Assembly: GCF_003286085.1 (NCBI RefSeq)
Contig: NW_020825294.1
Coordinates: 11,864,501 to 11,928,500, forward strand
DNA: 64,000 nt
Source of the DNA: Drosophila persimilis
Taxonomy: Eukaryota > Arthropoda > Insecta > Diptera > Drosophilidae
Direction of reading: 5' to 3'
Program-made: the position numbers and the translations under genes
Part shown: positions 12,606-24,800 of the stretch, one piece after another
Position numbering within the stretch: position 1 is the first letter of the stretch
Layout of the letters: every line of letters starts with the position of its first letter
The notes under the pieces: generated by a model
Databases searched by the model: none
Told to the model about the DNA's origin: nothing
The model's input: only the letters and a program-made list of their open reading frames with translations

Positions 12606-13330
12606 TCATTTCTTATGCGGAAATTTTGATACCGATTCCGATGCGGACCTCGCGATCGCTTCTGCTATTTCTACAGAACCACTCAAAAGTGCTGCCTTGT
12701 CTGCGGGACAGTTGGTGGGCGTGTTGTTGGGCATAACCTTTTGCTTGGTGAATTGATGAATTCTTGACGATAATCATCGCCGTCTGTCTGTTCTGGTTCT
12801 ACTTTAATGTGACGGATCGTCGTCACCATATTCAGCAGCCGTTGATTATATTCTGCCGGTGAAAAAGACGTTGGCCGATCGTCATCCCCCGTCGAATGCC
12901 GAGTCAATGGCTTCGATATCCTCAGCGTCATCGTCTTGCTATTCTTCATATTTTTCGTCTCCCTTTTCTATTATAACAGGACTTTGTTCTTGCTTAATGT
13001 TCCAGTAGAACAGCAGATGTATCGTATCTTGTCCTCATCGGTGTGTGCCGGAAATGCAGATGGCGATACCGGCAACTCCGTTTTTTGGCAATAATATAAG
13101 ATATAATTAAAGGTATACTGCTACAAATTTTAGGTATATTATATGTACATAGGTATATTAAAGAGCTTACCTTGTTGTGGTGGCTGTGTAGACAGGTTTG
13201 TGTAAGGTTTCAATTTTACCACCACAATTTATAGCATCAATAATAAAGAAATTATAGTCATTTAATCATTAAATTTGTGTGCATAACTACATTTCTTACT
13301 TACGGAGTCGGCGTACTGCATTGATTGGGA
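12606..13330 (-). pseudogene. Frame-disrupted coding-like remnant (possible transcription factor)
   Basis: Read on the minus strand, this stretch has strongly protein-like sequence that changes frame. Near 13,330 there is an ATG in good context (CCAAATG) starting MNPNQCSTPTP and ending at a GTAAGTAAG donor. Further on, one frame reads VSPSAFPAHTDEDKIRY. The next frame holds IKQEQSPVIIEKGDEK and DDDAEDIEAIDSAFDGG. A third, 12,683-12,949, holds FSPAEYNQRLLNM and IKVEPEQTDGDDYRQEF. A fourth ends ADKAALLSGSVEIAEA with a stop at 12,606-12,608. The motifs IKQE and IKVEPE match sumoylation consensus sites often seen in transcription factors. I cannot name the family. It may be a decayed gene, a gene with assembly indels, or an intron/exon pattern I have misread. 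Confidence 0.35.
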
Positions 13331-13444
13331 TTCATTTGGAGTTATTTAGAATTTCTAGCTTTGCGTCTTGTGCCTCTGGTTTGGGTAAGTTAGGTTAAAA
13401 AGCTGTTACTTTCCGTTCATAGTATGGCAACACCAAAAACTTTG

Positions 13445-16400
13445 TTATACATGTAATTAGACTTTACATTACATCTGCTCACTGGCGCCCCCAACTTTTA
13501 ACTCGGGAATCGATTTTTATTGATGTGGTAGTACTACAATCTGCAAGGCTTACTTTCAACCATTTTGAGTGATATGGCAGCACTCCGCTACCCAAGCCGT
13601 TGGCGGGCCATTTGAAATGTTGACGGACCGTCAGAACAGCTCAGACTATTGAGAGCCGAACGACTAGGGGCAAACTAATTTGGATGGCATTGCTGGTGTT
13701 GTCTAGAAACCACGCAATACGTATGCGAAGGAGCGGAAGCCGTCTCGACTCCTACTTCATAAACTTAAAAAATAAAATTCCGTGACTCTACACTCTACTC
13801 TACTCTACTCCGAAAACAACAATATTCTTATTCCTAGTACACACGAAAACTAAACGGCTTAATCATATGCACGTACCAGAAGGTACCAGGGGCTTTCGTC
13901 TTTCGGTTCCAAAAAGGCAGCCGGCGTGAGGCCTTGAGATGGTAGTCGACCCACACGATTCTTTACACATACTTTCCCACATTATAACCCATGATTTCCA
14001 GTTGTGAGAAGGTTCTAATATTTTGAAAGAAACAACTAAAAAAATGTAGTATCCCCTGATATTCTGTGGTTTCCTTTTCCTTACCTCTCGTTTTTCTAAA
14101 TTAAAGATCTTTTTTACAGAAAACTAGAACTAAGTGTGAACCATTGCAAAAAACAATTACCATATGGCCAAATTACAAGAACATACAGCTGTATGTTATG
14201 TGTGCTATATGCTAAGTGTGCCAATAATTTGGCTCGGTTAATTTGATAACTTTTTTCGCTAAAAAAATGTTACATACATACAATATATACGATTTTATTA
14301 AAATGATTAAATTAAATTGAAAATCTATGTATCTCCTCTGGACAATCTGGACTTGATCCGCCAAGGAGCGCTGTCGACTTCAATTGCGGCAGCAACTGGA
14401 TCAAATTCTTTTCCGATAATGTTCTACCATAGCATTAGCTATGTTATTTTTTCCAGTCTTTTTCTGGCGTTATAATGATTAAGTGTTCTTCGTTTTCGAT
14501 GTTGATGTTTTTTCTTAAGCTTTTACTAAATTTCTAATTTCTAAGAAATATTGAGTTTAAAGTTGAATGTTCTGTCCACTCTTTGAATATCTAAATATTC
14601 CTTCAAAATCATCTTCAGGGTCAGGCTCGTATTCATCTTCCTCCATATGATGCAATCAGCATCTAAGAGAGATAGAGAGAGAGAAAGTGAGAGAGATCAA
14701 CGGCACCCTAAAAGAAATGATAACCAAGTTGGATAGAACAATTATTTTGGGAGCGGAATTTGAACGGTCGTGGTCGTGGTGGATAACAATATTGCCAACA
14801 AGCAACATGGATATATGTATATTGTTGTTCTAAAGCGTTACAAAAATTTAACTTGCACTACGTTAATTTATAAAAAAAAAATTTAAAACGAAGCTTCCAT
14901 GTGAGCGTTGGAGTTTTTACTCAGGTCTCGGGGTAACGGCGTTGGAATATTTCTCAGTGAAAACAACTTTATGTTCCCTGAAAATGACTACGACTTTTAT
15001 CAACCATCTTGAAGTTTAGGACTAATTTAGAGCTATAAAATAAATTAACTAATATTAATTTTTCCACATTTCATATCCAGCTAATACGATATAGGTGTAC
15101 GTAGCAAGGGAACACGATTTATATTTTTAAATTGATCCAATTTGAATGAAAGTACTTTTTGCAAATATCTTACAAAGAGATTTATTCTTATCGAAATCAA
15201 TAAATGTTTGTGTATGCTCAATCGACATATTATATTAATTTTATCACCAGTCAGCAATTTACGCCAGAGGTGATATGGTATTAAAGTTTCCGTCTGCGAT
15301 TATATCCAAATAACTAATCTGGAACTACCGCAAACACTCCTGCCCACATTTCGTCAGTCTGGCCGTGAAGTTATCCGTTTCTGCATACCGGGCAGAGTTC
15401 TTTAGGCGTGGGCTGTACCAGACTCGTAATTAACTTTCTCCATAGTTGCTCCATCCAAAGTAGATCCAATGCAGTTTTCTTTTGATAAGTGATTGTCTTT
15501 TGAGGTCTTAAAACTAATACATATACATCATCTTAAGTAATAATAACGGACACAATAGCAGTCCCCAGTCATATAGAAATTCCTGAAATTTCAACACATA
15601 GAAATTGGTGAATATGTGAAGGATGATTCGTACTCGCATTTAGTATGTGTATATGTACCCTCCCTTTTTATTTTTACATAGATTGATTGACTTTTTATGA
15701 AATATAAATATATGGAATAGATCAGTCAAAGCTTGAAGAGTAGTCTGGTTCATATATCACGATGGGAACTGACTGGGAGACATGTGGTCTTACTTGTAAT
15801 AAAGAACTAAAGAGAATTGTAGTGTGTCATGATTGTCTATGTGATACACATTGTTTTTCAAAACGTTACAAATTTTATTTTAAACAAAATTAGAAATATA
15901 CATTTCTGTACTCGAATACGATGTACAAAAACATCTTAACAAAGATAAAATTAAAACACACATTTTTATACTCTAGATTAATTATAAATGATGTTCCATA
16001 TTCCAGTATACTGCAATTGCACGTGTCCAACGTTGTCCACGATATATTCTATACAAAAATATACGAAAAATGAATCAAATATTCCTTTTGTTTAATTTTC
16101 GTACACTCACCGCTTCCAGGTCTCCGAGATACTCGCAAATAAGTTAGCAGTCAAGGGGAAAATTAGACGTCAATACGTTAATAAATTTAATCACAGTAAT
16201 AACTAAAGGGGGATTTGAACATGCCAAAAACTAATTCAAAAACAATGCAGGAGTATTGGGAAATCTGACTTGATTATAGGGGAATCTTGTACAATTTTTG
16301 AGAAAATGTGGTCTAATTAGAGTGAAGTTTTTGGATAAATAGCGGTGGGATATAAAGAAATCATGCCGAAAGCTTCGATTAAATAGAAAAGTATTTCTTG

Positions 16401-19400
16401 CGAAAACAGTATGTCAACTTCCCATTGTTGGTTGTTGTTTAATAAAAATGAGATTTGGTAAAACACTGGTCATACATACACGCAGCATCCCTTCTGCTTT
16501 TCGATATTCGAGGGTAAGATCTGTTGATTGGCATTTGCTAGCTGGATATACATATGTTTTTGTTTTATAGTTATTTCTGTTATAAGGAGATCGTAAAGGA
16601 ACGACTGGATTTGAATTTAACTTTCAGCTGGTTGTTGACAAACTGCGCAGGGAATCAGAATTTTTCGTTAGTAAAATTTGCAAGCTTCTATTTCTTGATA
16701 GTCAGACGGGAAATTTTAACACTTTGAATATATGTTATGATATCAGAGCAATGTGCTGCCCTGTTTTTGCTTCAGGTTATAATGTTCGCTTGTTTTCTAT
16801 GACTAAGTAAACTAAGCTTTGGTTTGTACAATGTGTCAAGTGTCGCTTTGCAATGAATTCATGATGCTAGGAATAGGATTTTATGAATATTGATCGACTG
16901 AACATCTGTACATATTTACATTGGTCAGATATGTGCTTGGTGTCAGCATTAGCGTAATTGTGTACTCGTTCTATTGTACATTGCCTATATCTTAATTATC
17001 AGCTTATGTCTAGCACGAGACTCATTTACCTTTCCGACATTTGAAGGCGGCTTCATCTTGGTCTTCGTTTTCGTTTTCGTTTTGGTCTTGAGCATCAGGA
17101 TCCTCTCTCCGGGATCCAATTACGGGTAATTACGTGTTGAAGTTGGAATATGGATTGAAATAAAACCTAATTGTATATGTTTGTATTTCTGTCAAATCTT
17201 TCCTTTTTTGTATTTATTATTGAATAATAATAATTAAAATTTTACAATCGTTTTCTCGGGGTTCCATCTTATGTTCTTTTTTGGTTTTTTTTTTGTTTTG
17301 GTTTACTTTCAATTTTGGTTTTATTTTTTTCTATAATTTACTAGGTCAAAATGACCAATTTGTCAATTTCCTTCTAATTTTTATTATCATATATTTTTGG
17401 TTTTTTCATTTAATTCTGTATGTTTTCTTTATATGCAATTATTTAAATTTAATTACTAATAACGACATAAAAAATCAGCGCTTCTCTTTTGTTTTTGTAT
17501 TTTTGTTTTATGTTTTGTTTTTCACTTTTTAAAATTAATTTAATTTAAATATTTACTAGTTTACGATGCTTCTCTTTTGACTCGGTTTTCATTGAACCCT
17601 TATTAAATGTCTAATTAAATTTTATATTAAAGTTTTATTTTATTTTCTTTGCGTTTCTTTTTCTGTATGTTGGTTTTGTTTTTAGTAGAGAAAGAGTTGG
17701 TTTTGTGTTTCATTGGTTTTTGTTTTGGTTTTAATAAATATATACTTTTATGTATATTTTTTAAAATTCATTTAAATGCAACTAGTTGTAGGAAAAAGTT
17801 TCATTTGCTTTCAAATATTTTCTTGTATTATGTATTACCATGTATGCTATATGTATGTATGTATACTCTATACTTGTTTGCCAGTGTAAAAAAGAAGTAT
17901 ATATATGTCTGCACTCACACATACACACATATATGAATATCATTTTAGTGTACCTATGTATGTATGATGAAAGAAACACTTTCCACTGTCCGTTCCAACT
18001 GTCCTTTTTACGCCCTAGAAATGTATTAGTACGAGTATTAATCCCAGCCAACTTTTCCCAGTTGTCTGGATGTGAATAATATGTTCGATTAGGTTCCTCC
18101 ACCACCATCTCTGCCTCCATCTCCACCTCCACCTACACCTGGTGGGGCCTCACTATTTTCTAAATCTATTTTTTACTTGGGTGACATTTCGTTTAAAAAT
18201 TGCTTATGTGTAGACTCTTCTTCAACTTCAGCTAATTGAATGTTGAACATAATCCCGTATCGACTGCTGGCTGAAATCTGTCCAGGGCTGTTTGAGTGTT
18301 TTGTTTCCTCCTTTCTGACTCGCTTTTTTGTTTGTTTTTTGAAATGAGCACAAATGATGGAAATGTATAAAATATTTAAAATTAGTTATTGTTTTTATTT
18401 CTCATGCTGGCAGCTTGTTGCTATGTTCTCTATTTGTAGATATTCTTATGCGTAGGATTGAAATCTATCGTTAATTGTTCTCACTGACGTTCACGTTGGA
18501 AAAGCATACAAAATAAACGTATATCCATATCAAAAAGACGAACAAAAATCCCCACAAAACCTGTCTATCTGTTTCTGTCTCTGATCTATTTGTATTCGCG
18601 CTGATCTGGTAGGAATCTAACAAAATATACATAGAATTTCACCTTTCATCAAAATATCTCCATTCCACATACATTTTCGGTTACCCCATTTATCGTTTAT
18701 CAAAAGCTAATCCTTATTTATACATACAAATTCAAACTGTCCCGAAAAAAACGTTAATCCAGAAATGGAAAGGTTTAATCAAATGTTTATATAGCTATAA
18801 AATGGCTGGCATACAAAATTCGATATAAAATTGCTTCAAAATTGTCTAAAACCCAAACTGATTTAAAATTAAAAATAATCCGAATACGAGTAGAACCATT
18901 TCTCAATATCCTCGTTTGGTTTGTCTTTGTCTTTGTCTTAAAACTATTGCTAGCTGTTCTGTTGTGGTTGTACTCGAATCTCTGTTTCTTTCAGCTCTTT
19001 GGATAGAATCTTAATTACAGCTACAGCTACTCGCACGAGTTCCTCGGTCTGTGTCTGTATCTGTTTCTGTGTAATCTGTGTTGCTTAGACTAAGTTCTGT
19101 TACTTTGTTTAGTTACTTATCATCTTATCATATTTTCCATTATTTATTCTTGCAAATTATTGTTTTTGTTGTTTATTTTTTTCTCTGCTGTTGCTGTTGC
19201 CTTTTTTTTGCTTGTATCAGTTTCTGATAATATTTCGCTTAGTTTATTTTATATTCAAAGAAAAATTCTGATTGTTTTCATTGCACAAGATTTACAATTA
19301 GAAGCAGAATAACTGTAACTTAAAAATTAAAAAATTAATTCCATGTTGAACGTTTTCTTTTGTGTGGAAAGAAAATGCTGTGTGAAATTAGTCAAACTCA

Positions 19401-21664
19401 ATTTTTCATTTCATTCGTTCGATTTGGTCATGGGCTCTCGAGTCGAGAAAATGGCAAGGAGTCAAGGAAGGAAAAGTCTCTGGCCTGGGACCTTCTTCGG
19501 GTCTGTAAAGGAAGATCTGTCAGAGTTTCTCCCCCGTCTTGGTCCTAGCATTTGCTCAACCGACTCCCATGCCCTGTTAATTTTTAAGATTTTCTTGCCT
19601 GTGTTATTTATTTAGTTTAGTTGTGGAAATTGTGTGCTTGGCTAGATAGCGGACAGTAACATACTGTAAGATCATACTCTAGGAATATAAGAGTCATCCG
19701 ACAGTCGAGTATTTGCTAGTGGATTTATGTATCAAATGTATGAGAGATTTTGGATTTGGGCAGACTGACTCCCGATCGCAGAGATCGACTCTATCATACG
19801 AGTATGTATATAATTGTATAAAGCTCCTTGGGTTACGAGTATATGTGTTGGTTGTCCTTTTGTAGTTGTTCGTTTTTGTTCTTATTTTCGTTTTCAAGTA
19901 TGTATTTGTATGTTTTGTGCGCTCAATACTGAAGCGAAGCACATAATTACCCATGCACCGGCATGTTCTGAGTTCTATGGTCTTGTGATGTTCATTGTTA
20001 TTGGTATATATATTTTTGTATTTGTCGTATTTGTCCGACTTGCCTCGCTATCCTTTTCATTGTTCAGCTTTTTGCTTGTAATGAATTGCCTCTGGTGTTT
20101 GTACAGTGTATAAACTTTTAGTATTCAATTTCAAATCACAAAAATAAAAATCATAAATCATAGACAACTCATATCAATACCAAAAGTTAGACTGTGTACG
20201 ATGTTTCGCTGTTCTCACTGCGATAAAGGAGCGAGCTCTTGCCTGAGACCTGGGTCCACGCAATAATTCGCTCGATCATCGTTTGCATCACCAAAAAATC
20301 ATGCAATTCATCAACACGCAGATATTATTGCTCGCAACCATTAAATTTAATCAAATGTGCCTCGATGTAGCGCCAGTCGAGATGGAATGCCATCTATGGG
20401 ACACATTCCATCTGCTGAGCGCAATGGGCTGGTTCACTCAAAATCACTGGATAAATCTTGTTTTCATTTTCTTTTTCGTCATATATCTCTCTTTCGTTTT
20501 TTTTCGTAGTTAAACTTTTGTGAATTCTTTTCTAATTCCAATTTGGATGGGTTATTCTATTGGTTTTGGTTTGCTTTAAGAGGTTTGGTTTTTAGGGGAT
20601 TTTAGGTGTTGGGTTTTGGGTTCTTGTGTTTATTATCCTATCGTGTTCTGTTCAACATAAAAGTAAAATGGGGAGGGATCTAAATTTACGTAGTAGTGGA
20701 TATGTTAGGTTAATTGGTTCTGTTTTGGAAATGCAGTTTTATCTAGAGAGGAGAAGGGTGGCTGAGTTTTGTATTTTCCCTAAGTGTCTACATAGTTAGC
20801 AGAAAGGTTTCTTGGAATTGACTTCCATGGACTGACCTCAATGCCGCTTGCGAAGATTAATATTCTGGTTAGTTATTATTCTTCAGTGGATCCAAAAACG
20901 TTGGGCTCCGATCTCATGTACATACATTCACATAGTAATATATATTGGAATTTATTTTCATCTACAATTTTTCACTATAAAGCTCACAAAATGAAGTCTT
21001 CCAAAAAGGGTATCTTGGGGTCTTGCCCTTCTGGAGACTTTCGAACAACTGCATAATATTTTCAAGTGTATCCAAAAAAAAAAATTCCGAAAATTTGTCT
21101 TGCTTTTTAAAATATAAAAAATATAAAAGAAAATATACCCGTTTTGATTGTAATTAATTACATATACAAGTATATGTATACATATGTATCTGTATAGTAT
21201 AGTCAGTGGAAGAATGAAAGAGAATGTCTGTTGGGTATGGCGGTGAGGTTTGGGATACTCTTTTTAAACTTAATTTTTAATCAGTTTTTTGGTACTTTTT
21301 TTGTTTTGTAAAGAATTAGGAAAATTGGAATTAAAAATTTGTAAACAATTTTAGGACATGATTTTTTTAAGTCTCTTTTTGTGTATGTGGTTTTTACGAA
21401 AGACTTTCTTTAAACGAGTTCTCTTGTTTATATTTAAATTATTGTATTTTAAAGACAAGATTTTGTTTATTTTTTTTTTTAGTTTTTTTTTCTGTGTGTA
21501 TTATTTAGTCAATGGTATTTATATCAAGTGTTTTTCTCTTTTTTTGTGGTTTTTAGAGTTTTCCTTTTGGTTTTAATTTACTTAAAAAGTTTCGTTATTA
21601 ATTTAATAATTAACAAATTGATTTTATAATAAAACCAATAACAATAACCACCTCGCCCATATGG
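13445..21664. other. AT-rich region downstream of the receptor gene
   Basis: No gene is visible. The part nearest the receptor (about 16-21.6 kb) is strongly T-rich on the plus strand, hence A-rich in the receptor's sense direction, with many AATAAA-type signals in that sense. It probably includes the receptor 3' UTR, but I cannot fix a cleavage site. Short GA-rich stretches occur, for example near 14,664-14,700. Confidence 0.45.
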
Positions 21665-21817
21665 CTACGAGACAATAATATGTGGTGCTGATAGTAGTAC
21701 AGCTATTGTGGCTAATATTGTGAACATTGTGAATATGATAAGGCACAGTCTGTCAACGACCATAGCTGCAAATTTCCAATCATTGGCAATGTCATTTGAC
21801 TCGTCATCTTTACGTAG
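21665..21817 (-). CDS. nAChRalpha5: nAChRalpha5 coding exon 11: TM4 and C terminus
   Basis: The last coding exon, 153 bp including the TAG stop, encodes [20 protein letters not shown] and then TM4, ending SAPHIIVS. The acceptor is CCAAACACAG. The 3' UTR follows at lower coordinates but its end was not determined. Confidence 0.95.
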   Translation of the reverse strand, partial: LRKDDESNDIANDWKFAAMVVDRLCLIIFTMFTILATIAVLLSAPHIIVS

Positions 21818-24800
21818 CTGTGTTTGGTTTGTGGTTTTTGTGGATTTTGTTTCATGGTGGGGTTGGTATAAGTATTCGTAATCGTATTCGTATTCAGAGA
21901 GAGAGAGAGAGAGAGAGAGTGTGTGTTGAATTGGAGAGAAAAGAAGAGGCAAAACTATTAACTTTCATCTGTAACAATGATGGGGAGTGATAGATGCAAT
22001 GGATGTTCGTTGCAGTCTGGGTCTGGAGCATGCATTTGTGAATAAGATACTTTGAATCCAATAACAAATAGGGATAGTTTCCCAAGATATTCCACCCTAT
22101 GGTCACGAATAATTCTCAGCCAACTTACCTGATCAGTTATAAAGCGAATTTCCTTTAAGATTAAACCTAATTCATATTCTGTTGATGATTTGATGCACGT
22201 GTGATGACTGACCGCATCTGGCATTCGAGTGCTGCCAATTGGCCCAATGCTCCCATCGTCGCCTTGTCTGCAAATTGGCACAAGGCCAGAAACATGGGAC
22301 GTGAGTTGGTTATTCCACTTAGCCGAATGCTGACCCAGGGGCCAGAGCAGCAAAGTATTATGCTTATGGTACGAGTATGTTTGGATTCATTACCCATAAA
22401 CCGTGCGATAGAAGGCTGGGTTGTGTGGCAGTGTTCCGCCTGGCGTCATGGGGCGACAATTGTGGCGAAAATCATCATCGATGTCCAGAACATTGGCCAG
22501 CAGCGATTTCGAGGAGCTTCGTTCGGGGAAGGAGGACAAACAATTTGGTAAGTACACTCTATAGGTCTATAAATATTTTGCCCTGTTCTTGCTTTCGCTT
22601 TTGGTTTCGCTGTACGCTTGGCAAGTTTATCCAGAGCCTACTTTAGTTGGGTTCATATGTGCATTCGATACATTCGTACACTGAATGCCCCTTAAAGATT
22701 GCCGAGGAATATGCTGCGACTATCAGACGAAAGAAAAAGCAAGAACAGCATAAAACTATTGCTAAATACCGCTCTTTCAGCTCGACATCGGAGAGTATCT
22801 GATGCTTGCGCTCAGACGACGTGTCCGAGCAGGGCGTGGTCGGGAACTCCAGGATCAGTGGTCGTCCCGGGCGACTCATTCGTAGTATCCAAGGCAACCA
22901 GCATAAAAATACGATGCGTATCTAACGGCAGGTGGCAGGTGGAAATTGAAACGTTTAGTGGAACGAGCCCAACGATAACCCCACTCAAAATTATTATTAT
23001 ATTCATATATAGGTTCCAATTGCGTGTGTTACTCGTACAGTTCGTGTTGGGAGGATGATGATGGCTTGTGTCTCTGGTCGAGAGTGCGGTGTGTGTGGCT
23101 CAACCCGGCACGCCACGATTTATGGCTACTTTGCATGAACAGACTCACACGCCCACGCCCACACCCACACTCACACAAACACACCCGCAGACAGATGGCC
23201 ACAAGTATGATTTATATTTGATTTGATTACAACTAAAGCAACAAAGTTGTGGAGTCGATTATTTGGAGAGCAACATGTTGGTGTTCTGTTCCCCATTTCG
23301 GGTGCGGTTCCCATGTGTTCTCATGCAGGATGTTTGTATGGCTGTATGTATGGCTAGTGATTTGTTATTACACTTAAATATAGTAATATTTCTTTGTATG
23401 TATGTGTGTGTCGGCGAGTGTGCCCAGTGCCAGTGCACGTGGGAGACTGGCAAGGTGGGGGCTCGCTGTTCGCAAAGTTCTCTGCTTATTTATAGCTATG
23501 ATGCATGCAAAAATCATGATTTACAACACAAACACAGATATGTGGATACACAGATATTAAACACGAAACACAAGCGCACAGATACAACACAAGCAATAAT
23601 GGTGGCAACAACTACACACATACTTCCGAGAGAATCCCCTAGTTCCAAATCAGAGGCGATTGAAGTGAGCCGTTGAGCTTTAAAGACATTCACACCGAAA
23701 TCGGGTTCCGATTTAAATTACACTTTCTAATCGTGTCTAATTTTTGATTGTCCATACACTCACACTTTTCGAATATACTTATTATTTATAAATAATCAAT
23801 GCCTACAATGCATGTCCCACTAGCTTCCTGAAGATTGAGATTACAGCCAGATGGCTGTAGTAATTGTGAAAATGTGATTCTATAGCTATGAGTTTACATC
23901 TTTTGAAACTGGGCCTTAGTCTGCCTATACGCAGACCTTCATGGCTACATCGAAGATAGATCATTTATACTCTTTTTTTGGGTGAACTCCGGGCTTAACT
24001 ATTCATAATCATATTTATAAGATACTCAATTATTGTTTCCTTTCGGCAAAGTTGGATCAAAGGCAAGTTCAGAAACGACACCCCAGTTCCCTTTCCAATC
24101 ACATTGAACATCCATTGCCTCCCCCTCTGGTTGGCTGGTGGCATGGTTGAAGTGAATTCAAATACCGCGCGAAAAAGCCACAGAAACAAGAACCGAATCG
24201 ATAGTCGCGACATGCATTGTGCCTCGCCAGATCTCATGCACAGTACCCGCTCTTCTGTCGCTCTGTCGCTCTGTCCCCTTGTCGCTGTCTCCTTAACAAT
24301 ATTAGAGTTGAGCTGCTGAAATACCCTCGCTTTCAGCTGACAACCTCTCTTGCACTTTACCCGATACTGATACTGCTCCTGCTAGTCCCTGTGTCCTGCC
24401 CTATCGTTTCCTTGTTGGCGATTTTTCTTTTTTGGCTAACAAACGAGAAGCTTACATGGAAATGCGCTTCAGGACGTGGCATGCAAACTAAATGCAAAGT
24501 TAACCATTGCAATGGAGCAACTGGCATTTGCCATATCCATATCAATACGTGCTCGTACGTACCTATATAAGGACGTATATAACGCCCACTCCAGCCAACC
24601 AACCCCTCTGCTCTACCATCTTTTCTTTTTGTGCAAATTTTGTGCAAATTGATTTGTTGTTATCACACAAAAACGGAGCCAATTCAAGTGCCAGGAGACA
24701 GGCGACAGGCGACAGGCAACAGACGACAGGCGAAGAGCTCGAGGAGCAGAAGAAGTTGCGGGCCAAAAGGATTTTTTGTGCATGCACATTTCTAATGCAC

